Assembly: GCF_042676085.1 (NCBI RefSeq)
Contig: NZ_JBHTKH010000006.1
Span: 1 to 64,000 of the forward strand
Origin: Terrabacter terrigena
GTDB lineage: Bacteria > Actinomycetota > Actinomycetes > Actinomycetales > Dermatophilaceae
Direction of reading: 5' to 3'
Length of the DNA stretch: 64,000 nt
This document shows positions 58,175 through 64,000 of the stretch, in pieces. The notes under the pieces are model-generated. The model saw only the letters and a list, made by a program, of their open reading frames with translations. It had not been told where the DNA came from and did no database searches. Made by a program: the position numbers and the translations under genes. Position 1 is the stretch's first letter. Every line of letters begins with the position of its first letter.

Positions 58175-59017
58175 ATGACGCAGCCCTTCGGAGCGCGCCT
58201 GCACGACGCCATGCGATCCCATGGGCCCCTGTGCGCGGGCATCGACCCGCACCGCGGGCTCGTGGAGTCGTGGGGCCTGACCTACGACGTCCGGGGACTC
58301 GAGCGCTTCGCCCTGACCTGCGTCGAGGCGTTCGCCGGCCGGGTGGCCGCCGTCAAGCCCCAGTCGGCCTTCTTCGAGGTGTTCGGCAGCCGCGGGGTCG
58401 CCGTGCTCGAGCGCGTGCTCACCGAGCTGCGTGAAGCGGGCACGCTGACGATCCTCGACGCGAAGCGCGGCGACATCGGGTCGACGATGACGGCATACGC
58501 GGAGGCGTACCTCGGTGAGGGCGCCGTCGCGCCACCCGACGCGCTGACCGTGAGCCCCTACCTCGGCTACGAGTCGCTCCGCCCGGCGATCGACCTCGCC
58601 GATCGGACCGGCCGGGGCCTGTTCGTGCTCGCACTGACCTCGAACCCCGAGGGCGCGAGCGTGCAGCACGCGACGCGCGACGGCGAGGTCGTGGCGGCCT
58701 CGATCGTGCGTGGAGCCGCGGGTGACAACGCCGCAGCCCACGGCCGTGGCGAGCTCGGCAGTGTCGGCCTCGTCATCGGCGCGACGGTCGGCACCGCCGT
58801 GCAGGACCTCGGCCTCGACCTCGTCGGTGCAGCCACCCCGGTGCTGGCTCCGGGCTTCGGCGCCCAGGGCGGCACGGTCGCTTCGCTCGGCTCGACGTTC
58901 GGGGCCGCCCGCGGGCAGGTGCTCGCTGCGTCGAGCCGGGAGATCCTCGCGGCGGGCCCCGAGCCACGCCGCCTCGTCGCGCAGACCACCCGCGTGGCCG
59001 AGTCGTTGCGCGCCTGA
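58175..59017 (+). CDS. pyrF: Orotidine 5'-phosphate decarboxylase, type 2
   Basis: 280 residues. Catalytic Asp-Lys-Asp array in LTILDAKRGDIGSTM, substrate contacts in CAGIDPHRGLVESWG and VLAPGFGAQGG. The length and motif spacing fit the longer actinobacterial type 2 enzyme. ATG 58175 has GGAG about 8 nt upstream. It ends the pyr run; pyrE is not in the window. Confidence 0.95.
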   Translation: MTQPFGARLHDAMRSHGPLCAGIDPHRGLVESWGLTYDVRGLERFALTCVEAFAGRVAAVKPQSAFFEVFGSRGVAVLERVLTELREAGTLTILDAKRGDIGSTMTAYAEAYLGEGAVAPPDALTVSPYLGYESLRPAIDLADRTGRGLFVLALTSNPEGASVQHATRDGEVVAASIVRGAAGDNAAAHGRGELGSVGLVIGATVGTAVQDLGLDLVGAATPVLAPGFGAQGGTVASLGSTFGAARGQVLAASSREILAAGPEPRRLVAQTTRVAESLRA

Positions 59018-59061
59018 GCCGGCTGACGGGCTGGCCAGCCCGGCCGGTCGGCACCTGCACA

Positions 59062-59120
59062 CCGGCACGGGACTCCGGCACGGGACCACCGGCACGGGAC
59101 TCCCGCGCGGGACTCCGGCC
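59062..59120 (+). repeat. Degenerate 12-14-bp tandem repeat between pyrF and a lipoprotein gene
   Basis: Units CCGGCACGGGACT, CCGGCACGGGACCA, CCGGCACGGGACTC and CCGCGCGGGACT follow one another, then a decayed copy. The spacing is not a multiple of three, consistent with non-coding DNA upstream of the next gene. Confidence 0.75.
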
Positions 59121-59144
59121 CGGCCGACCGGGTACGTCACCCGT

Positions 59145-59606
59145 ATGACCCACACGACGTCCGTGCGCCGAACCCTCGCCACCTCGGCCGTCGCGGCGGT
59201 GATCCCGTTCGTGGCGGCCTGTGGTTCCGGCACCACGCCACCGGCCGCCACCGACGGCTCCGCGTCCAGTACGGCCACGACCTCCTCCTCCGCACCGTCC
59301 GCCACGGGAGGGGCGGGTGCCTCGGCCTACTGCGACGCCCTCAAGAGTGGCCAGAAGGAGCTCGAGTCGATGTCGGCGAAGATCACCGACAAGGCGGCGC
59401 TCGAGCAGGGCCTCGGCGTGCTGCAGAAGATCGAGGCCGCGGCGCCGGCCGAGGTGAAGTCCTCCTGGGACGACTTCATCGACTTCGTCAAGACCGCGGC
59501 CGCGGGCAACACGAGCGCGATGGCCGGCGCCCTGGAGAAGATGCAGTCGGCCAGCACGAAGATCGCCACGCACGCCAAGGCGACCTGCAACCTCGACATG
59601 TCCTGA
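59145..59606 (+). CDS. Small secreted lipoprotein of unknown function (paralogue A)
   Basis: 153 residues. The signal peptide ends in FVAAC with lipidated Cys26. A Ser/Thr/Ala-rich linker (about 27-58) precedes a helical domain starting SAYCDALKSGQKEL and ending HAKATCNLDMS. The two remaining cysteines (in YCDAL and TCNLD) could form a disulfide. ATG 59145 has no ribosome-binding site; TACGTC lies 6 nt upstream, so it may be leaderless. It resembles the next gene along its whole mature length. No family recognised. Confidence 0.8.
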   Translation: MTHTTSVRRTLATSAVAAVIPFVAACGSGTTPPAATDGSASSTATTSSSAPSATGGAGASAYCDALKSGQKELESMSAKITDKAALEQGLGVLQKIEAAAPAEVKSSWDDFIDFVKTAAAGNTSAMAGALEKMQSASTKIATHAKATCNLDMS

Positions 59607-59672
59607 CCTGCGGCCCGGACAGCCGTCCGACCACCGCTCGTCAACTCCTCGACGACCCCTACGGTGTGGCCC

Positions 59673-60059
59673 ATGCGAACGACCACCAGCAGCTCCGCTC
59701 GGTCGCTCGCGGCCGCGCTGGTCCTGCTGGCGAGCGCCCTCGGGGCCTGCTCGTCGTCACCCGGCGGTGCGTACTGCGACGCGCTCGTCTCGGCCCAGGC
59801 CGAGTGGAAGGACGCCGGCGCCTCGCTCGCCGACCCGGCAGCCGCCACGCGGTTCCTGGGCACCGTCACGCGAATCGAGCAGGAGGCGCCCGACGAGGTG
59901 CGGGCGGACTGGCGGGCGCTGCACACCCTGTTCGCCACGTTCACGGTCGCCAACCCCGATCTCGGTGCGCTGACGAAGCAGCTCCAGGGGTTCGAGAGCT
60001 CCGCCAAGCGCATCGAGACCCACGCACGCGAGACGTGCGGCGTCGATCTCGGCAGCTAG
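59673..60059 (+). CDS. Small secreted lipoprotein of unknown function (paralogue B)
   Basis: 128 residues. The lipobox is ALGAC with Cys26, with almost no linker. The mature part matches the upstream gene: GAYCDALVSAQAEW, RIEQEAPDEVRADW and ESSAKRIETHARETCGVDL. Both keep the YCDAL and TC cysteines. ATG 59673 follows TACGGT (59660-59665) by 7 nt without a ribosome-binding site, so it is probably leaderless. A tandem duplication with later loss or gain of the linker explains the pair. Function unknown. Confidence 0.8.
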   Translation: MRTTTSSSARSLAAALVLLASALGACSSSPGGAYCDALVSAQAEWKDAGASLADPAAATRFLGTVTRIEQEAPDEVRADWRALHTLFATFTVANPDLGALTKQLQGFESSAKRIETHARETCGVDLGS

Positions 60060-60084
60060 CCCGGCGGGTCGTCTTGCCCCCGCG

Positions 60085-60114
60085 TTGCGGCACGCACCGG
60101 CAGATCGCTAGGTT
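60085..60114 (+). promoter_or_regulatory. Promoter of mihF-gmk
   Basis: TTGCGG (60085-60090), an 18-bp spacer and TAGGTT (60109-60114) form a reasonable vegetative promoter. The leader to the mihF start is about 75 nt and includes GAGGAG (60179-60184). Confidence 0.45.
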
Positions 60115-60194
60115 CGGGCGGAGACAACACGTGAGACGTGACGAACGGCGGGGGAGCAAGGGCATCCCCGCGGGCAGCGAGGAGACCGAAGACC

Positions 60195-60512
60195 GTGGCG
60201 CTACCACCGCTCACCCCCGAGCAAAGGGCCGCAGCACTCGAGAAGGCTGCAGCCGCACGACGGGAGCGGGCAGCGGTCAAGAACCGGCTCAAGTACTCCA
60301 GCGGCTCGCTCGCGGAGGTGCTCGAGGACGGCAAGGCCGATGCGGTCATCGGCAAGATGAAGGTCACCGAGCTGCTCGAGTCCATGCCCGGTGTCGGCCG
60401 CGTGCGTGCCAGGGCGATCATGGCCGAGGTGGGCATCGCCGAGTCGCGCCGCGTCCGCGGTCTGGGGGCCAACCAGGTCGCTGCGCTGCTGCGCCGCTTC
60501 GAGAAGCCGTGA
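60195..60512 (+). CDS. mihF: Actinobacterial integration host factor (mIHF)
   Basis: 105 residues, opening MALPPLTPEQRAAALEKAAAARRERA as in M. tuberculosis mIHF. The S13-like helix-two-turn-helix (about 65-95) has KVTELLESMPGVGRVRARAIMAEVGIAESRRVRGLGANQ. A nucleoid-associated protein that binds and bends DNA. GTG 60195 is chosen by similarity and has GAGGAG 10 nt upstream; an upstream GTG at 60138 would add unrelated residues. Followed by gmk with a TGATG junction. Confidence 0.95.
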   Translation: MALPPLTPEQRAAALEKAAAARRERAAVKNRLKYSSGSLAEVLEDGKADAVIGKMKVTELLESMPGVGRVRARAIMAEVGIAESRRVRGLGANQVAALLRRFEKP

Positions 60513-61195
60513 TGTCGGCTGACCCGACGCCCACCGCGAGCCCACAGCACGACGCAGCCGAGCGCCTCGAGCGTCCCCAGAGCCCCGAGAGCCCCGACAG
60601 CTTCGAGAGCGCAGAGAGCCCAGAGCGTCCACGTGGCCGGCTCACCGTGCTCGCCGGCCCGACCGCGGTCGGCAAGGGCACCATCGCTGCCTACGTGCGC
60701 ACGCACTTTCCCGGTGTGTGGTTCTCGGTCTCGATGACGACTCGCCGCCCGCGCCCGGGCGAGGTCGACGGTGTGCACTACCACTTCGTCGACGACCACG
60801 AGTTCGACCGGCTCGTCGAGGCGGGGCAGTTCCTCGAGCACGCCGTCGTGCACGGCGCCGCGAAGTACGGCACGCCACGTGGACCCGTCGAGCGGGTCAT
60901 CCGCGAGGGACGCGACGCTCTGCTCGAGATCGACCTGCAGGGCGCCCGCCAGGTGCGCGAGACCTGGCCCGACGCGCTCTTCGTCTTCCTGGCCCCGCCG
61001 AGCTGGGACGAACTCGTGCGCCGGCTCGTGGGCCGAGGCACCGAGGACGAGGCCGAGCGCGAGCGTCGGCTCACCACCGCCACGGCCGAGATGGCCGCGC
61101 AGAGCGAGTTCGACGAGGTCGTCGTCAACGACGATGTTCGTCGCGCCAGCGAAGAACTCGTATCATTGATGAGATCGGGACGCGCCGAGAGGTGA
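60512..61195 (+). CDS. gmk: Guanylate kinase
   Basis: 227 residues; GMP to GDP. P-loop AGPTAVGKGTIAAYV, GMP-binding SVSMTTRRPRPGEVDGVHYHFV, lid RGTEDEAERERRL. The first 40 residues are an extra disordered Ser/Pro/Glu-rich leader (ERPQSPESPDSFESAESPERP). ATG 60512 shares a base with the mihF stop. Confidence 0.96.
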   Translation: MSADPTPTASPQHDAAERLERPQSPESPDSFESAESPERPRGRLTVLAGPTAVGKGTIAAYVRTHFPGVWFSVSMTTRRPRPGEVDGVHYHFVDDHEFDRLVEAGQFLEHAVVHGAAKYGTPRGPVERVIREGRDALLEIDLQGARQVRETWPDALFVFLAPPSWDELVRRLVGRGTEDEAERERRLTTATAEMAAQSEFDEVVVNDDVRRASEELVSLMRSGRAER

Positions 61196-61294
61196 GTCCC
61201 GACGTGATGTGTGCCGCGTGACGGGTCGCCACCGCGCCCCACCCGACCCGCAGCACGCACCAGAGACCGCTCAAACCAACGAAACGAGATCACT

Positions 61295-61558
61295 GTGTCC
61301 GGTACCCAGGCAGCTCCCATCGGCATCACCAACCCGCCGATCGACGACCTCCTGACCGCCGCCGACTCGAAGTACGCGCTCGTCATCTACTCGGCGAAGC
61401 GCGCCCGCCAGATCAACGCGTACTACTCGCAGCTGCAGGAGGGCCTGCTCGACTACGTCGGCCCGCTCGTCGAGACCGAGGTCCACGAGAAGCCGATGTC
61501 GATCGCGCTGCGCGAGATCAACGCGGGCCTGCTCACCTCCGAGCCGACCGAGGCCTGA
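61295..61558 (+). CDS. rpoZ: RNA polymerase omega subunit
   Basis: 87 residues. ITNPPIDDLLTAADSKYALVIYSAKRARQINAYYSQL is the conserved core, and PMSIALREINAGLL is the C-terminal motif. GTG 61295 gives MSGTQAAPIG. It stabilises beta prime in the polymerase; the window also encodes two polymerase-recycling ATPases. Confidence 0.96.
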   Translation: MSGTQAAPIGITNPPIDDLLTAADSKYALVIYSAKRARQINAYYSQLQEGLLDYVGPLVETEVHEKPMSIALREINAGLLTSEPTEA

Positions 61559-61587
61559 GCACCTACCCGGGCCGGCCGGTGCCGCAG

Positions 61588-62847
61588 ATGCGTGTCGTCC
61601 TCGGTGTGAGCGGCGGGATCGCCGCCTACAAGGCGGCGTCCCTGCTGCGCCTCTTCACGGAGAACGGCCACGACGTCACCGTCGTGCCCACCGCGGCGGC
61701 GCTCCACTTCGTGGGGGCGCCTACGTGGTCGGCCCTCTCGGGCAAGCCCGTCAGCACCGAGGTGTGGTCGTCGGTGCACGAGGTGCCGCACGTGCGCATC
61801 GGCCAGTCGGCCGACCTGGTCGTCGTGGCTCCCGCCACCGCCGACCTGCTGGCCAAGGCCGCGCACGGCCTTGCCGACGACCTCCTCACCAACACCCTGC
61901 TCACCGCCCGGTGCCCCGTCGCGTTCGCGCCCGCCATGCACACGGAGATGTGGGAGCACCCGGCCACGCAGGCCAACGTCGCGACGCTGCGCGCCCGCGG
62001 CGCGCACGTCATCGACCCGGCAGTGGGCCGCCTCACCGGCAAGGACACCGGCTCGGGTCGCCTCCCGGAGCCCGAGGAGCTGTATGCCGCGTGCCTCGCC
62101 ATCGTCGAGCGCGGCGCGGCCGAGACGGCCGCCTCGCGGTCCGAGCCTGCCGAGGCCACGGTGCGCGACCTCGACGGGCGGCGGGTCGTCGTCTCCGCGG
62201 GTGGCACCCGCGAGCCCCTCGACCCGGTGCGCTTCCTCGGCAACCGCTCGTCGGGCAAGCAGGGCATCGCGATCGCCCGGGCCGCCGCCGACCGCGGCGC
62301 CAAGGTGACCCTCGTGGCGGCCAACGTCTCGCTCCCCGTGCCCGACGGCATCGACCTCGTGCCGGTCGAGACGACGCTCGAGCTGCAGCAGGCGGTCGAG
62401 GCGGCGGCCGACGGCGCCGACGTCGTCGTCATGGCGGCAGCCCCCGCCGACTTCCGACCCGCCACGGTCAGCAGCAGCAAGATCAAGAAGTCGTCCGACC
62501 CCGATGCGGGCCTTCGGGTCGAGCTCGTCGCGAACCCCGACATCGTCAAGGGCCTGGTCAGGGCTCGCGCCGAGCGCGGCTCGCAGGCGCCCTTCATCGT
62601 CTCGTTCGCGGCCGAGACGGGTGACGTCGACGGCTCGGTCATGGACCACGCGCGCGCCAAGTTCGCCCGCAAGGGCAGCGACCTGCAGGTGGTCAACGAG
62701 GTCGGTCGCGACCTCACCTTCGGCAAGGACGACACGACCGTTCACCTGCTGCGCCGCGGCAGCGACGACGTCACGACCGTCGGCCCGACCACCAAGGACG
62801 CCGTCGCCGACGCCCTCTGGGACGCCATCTCGCCGTCGTTGGGCTGA
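61588..62847 (+). CDS. coaBC: Bifunctional CoaBC (PPC decarboxylase / PPC synthetase)
   Basis: 419 residues; two steps of coenzyme A synthesis. The N-terminal flavin decarboxylase (CoaC) has VLGVSGGIAAYKAASLLR, catalytic His in EVPHVRIGQSADLVVVAPATADLL and the PAMHTEMW motif. The C-terminal synthetase (CoaB) has VVSAGGTREPLDPVRFLGNRSSGKQG and SKIKK. ATG 61588 is preferred; GTG 61579 would add three residues. Confidence 0.95.
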   Translation: MRVVLGVSGGIAAYKAASLLRLFTENGHDVTVVPTAAALHFVGAPTWSALSGKPVSTEVWSSVHEVPHVRIGQSADLVVVAPATADLLAKAAHGLADDLLTNTLLTARCPVAFAPAMHTEMWEHPATQANVATLRARGAHVIDPAVGRLTGKDTGSGRLPEPEELYAACLAIVERGAAETAASRSEPAEATVRDLDGRRVVVSAGGTREPLDPVRFLGNRSSGKQGIAIARAAADRGAKVTLVAANVSLPVPDGIDLVPVETTLELQQAVEAAADGADVVVMAAAPADFRPATVSSSKIKKSSDPDAGLRVELVANPDIVKGLVRARAERGSQAPFIVSFAAETGDVDGSVMDHARAKFARKGSDLQVVNEVGRDLTFGKDDTTVHLLRRGSDDVTTVGPTTKDAVADALWDAISPSLG

Positions 62848-62851
62848 GCAC

Positions 62852-62927
62852 TAGACTTTCACCCCAATGCGGCTGCGCCACCGGCGCACGACCCCAAACC
62901 ACCACGCACCCGAGCTAGGGAGAGCAA
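62852..62927 (+). promoter_or_regulatory. metK promoter and leader
   Basis: TAGACT (62852-62857) is a likely -10. The 70-nt leader has a TGCGCC-ACC-GGCGCA hairpin and GGGGAGAG as ribosome-binding site just before GTG 62928. No SAM riboswitch fold is evident. Confidence 0.4.
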
Positions 62928-64000
62928 GTGTCCGCACGTCTGTTCACGTCCGAGTCCGTCACCGAAGGTCACCCCGACAAGATCTGTGACCAGATCAGCG
63001 ACTCGATCCTCGACGCCCTGCTGTCCGAGGACAGGCACGCTCGCGTCGCCGTGGAGACTCTCGTGACGACCGGTCTGGTGCACGTCGCGGGCGAGGTGTC
63101 GACCACCGGCTACGTCGAGATCCCCAAGCTCGTGCGCCAGACGATCCTCGACGTGGGCTACGACGGCTCGCAGAAGGGCTTCGACGGTCGCACGTGCGGC
63201 GTCTCCATCTCGATCGGTGCGCAGTCGCCCGACATCGCGCAGGGTGTCGACACGGCGCACGAGCACCGCACGGGTGCCGACGACGACCACCTCGACAAGC
63301 AGGGCGCCGGCGACCAGGGCCTCATGTTCGGCTACGCGTGCGACGACACCGCCGAGCTCATGCCGCTGCCGATCTTCCTGGCGCACCGCCTCTCGGAGCG
63401 GCTGACCACGGTGCGCAAGTCCGACGAGCTCGCCTACCTGCGTCCCGACGGCAAGACCCAGGTCACCATCGCGTACGAGGGCGACCGTGCCGTCAAGCTC
63501 GACACCGTCGTCCTGTCCACGCAGCACGCGCCCGACGTGTCGCTCGACGGCATGCTCGAGCCCGACATCAAGGCGCACGTCATCGACCCCGTCCTGGCCG
63601 AGCTGCGCGACAGCGGCACCGACCTCGACGTGAGCTCCTACCGTGCGCTCATCAACCCCACCGGTCGCTTCGAGATCGGTGGGCCCATGGGCGACGCCGG
63701 CCTCACGGGCCGCAAGATCATCGTCGACACCTACGGCGGCATGGCCCGCCACGGTGGTGGCGCGTTCTCCGGCAAGGACCCCAGCAAGGTCGACCGATCG
63801 GGCGCGTACGCCATGCGCTGGGTCGCGAAGAACATCGTCGCCGCGGGCCTCGCCCGCCGCTGCGAGGTCCAGGTCGCGTACGCCATCGGCAAGGCTCAGC
63901 CGGTCGGTCTCTACGTCGAGACGTTCGGCACCGAGACCGTGCCGGTCGACAAGATCCAGTCGGCCATCCTGTCGGTCTTCGACCTGCGCCCGGCCGCGAT
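62928..64000 (+). CDS. metK: S-adenosylmethionine synthase, N-terminal 357 residues
   Basis: The open frame runs from GTG 62928 off the window edge: 357 codons of an enzyme usually about 400 long. MSARLFTSESVTEGHPDKICDQISDSILDALL contains the ATP-binding GHPDK motif; GAGDQGLMFGYA and GGAFSGKDPSKVDRSGAYAMRW (the P-loop-like GGGAFSGKD) follow. It makes SAM from ATP and methionine, the donor used by TlyA-type enzymes. The 3' end is missing because the window stops. Confidence 0.97.
   Translation, partial: MSARLFTSESVTEGHPDKICDQISDSILDALLSEDRHARVAVETLVTTGLVHVAGEVSTTGYVEIPKLVRQTILDVGYDGSQKGFDGRTCGVSISIGAQSPDIAQGVDTAHEHRTGADDDHLDKQGAGDQGLMFGYACDDTAELMPLPIFLAHRLSERLTTVRKSDELAYLRPDGKTQVTIAYEGDRAVKLDTVVLSTQHAPDVSLDGMLEPDIKAHVIDPVLAELRDSGTDLDVSSYRALINPTGRFEIGGPMGDAGLTGRKIIVDTYGGMARHGGGAFSGKDPSKVDRSGAYAMRWVAKNIVAAGLARRCEVQVAYAIGKAQPVGLYVETFGTETVPVDKIQSAILSVFDLRPAA

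Noticed and set aside
62858..62927. SAM riboswitch in the metK leader
   Set aside because: The leader is only about 70 nt with one small hairpin; no four-way junction or known SAM motif is seen.
62867..62927. Leader peptide (ATG 62867, MRLRHRR...) ahead of metK, like the short leader peptides of sulfur genes
   Set aside because: The frame has no stop before metK and runs deep into the gene; early Cys codons are lacking.

Overview
The window is about 64 kb of very G+C-rich DNA (roughly 70% or more by eye). It carries GTG/TTG starts, many GTGA/ATGA stop-start overlaps, an actinobacterial integration host factor (mIHF), a class 1B dihydroorotate dehydrogenase and mycobacterial-type synteny. It is an actinobacterial chromosome, most likely Micrococcales. 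Placement in or near the Intrasporangiaceae is only an impression. There are no phage genes, transposases, CRISPR arrays or tRNA genes that I can recognise; this is mostly core chromosome.

Layout. (1) 1-138: 3' end of a 5S rRNA and the rRNA-operon terminator. (2) 196-15.5 kb: a block collinear with M. tuberculosis Rv1691-Rv1700 (TPR protein, HAD phosphatase, small protein, tlyA, nadK, recN, steA, steB/mctB, pyrG, NUDIX). A three-gene envelope cassette (MraY/WecA-like transferase, MurJ-like flippase, GT4 glycosyltransferase) sits between steB and pyrG. A frameshifted YchJ-type gene ends the block. (3) 15.4-28 kb: accessory and housekeeping genes: EamA exporter with a divergent LysR regulator, a HelR-type RNA-polymerase-recycling ATPase preceded by a rifamycin-associated-element-like palindrome, an acyltransferase, aspS, a DUF427 protein, GNAT, an MMPL transporter and rarA. 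(4) 28.4-34.5 kb: a complete peptide/nickel-type ABC importer in the order permease, binding protein, permease, ATPase, ATPase. (5) 34.7-44.2 kb: alaS-ruvX-mltG-aroE-A24 peptidase-aroC-aroK-aroB-aroQ, tightly overlapping. (6) 44.3-47.3 kb: a secreted intradiol-dioxygenase-like lipoprotein convergent with a second HelD-family ATPase. (7) 47.5-59 kb: efp-nusB, then a PyrR-controlled pyrR-pyrB-pyrC-carA-carB-pyrK-pyrD-pyrF operon encoding all steps from bicarbonate/glutamine to UMP except pyrE. (8) 59-64 kb: two paralogous small lipoproteins, then mihF-gmk-rpoZ-coaBC-metK (metK runs off the end).

How the genes work together. Nucleotide supply is concentrated here (pyr operon, pyrG, gmk, nadK), along with chorismate synthesis, translation (aspS, alaS, efp, nusB, tlyA), RNA polymerase maintenance (rpoZ, HelR, HelD) and the cell envelope (steA/B, MurJ-like cassette, mltG, acyltransferase).

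Most interesting signals. An octamer CGGCATAC/GTATGCCG occurs 25 times, far above compositional expectation and in both orientations. A palindrome matching the rifamycin-associated element precedes helR. An 11-bp-phased repeat array lies upstream of the peptide importer. A possible leader peptide with two mutually exclusive pairings precedes alaS. A PyrR-type RNA site overlaps the pyrR ribosome-binding site. In-frame 12-bp tandem repeats occur in three envelope-type genes. A pair of uncharacterised lipoproteins lies downstream of the pyr operon.
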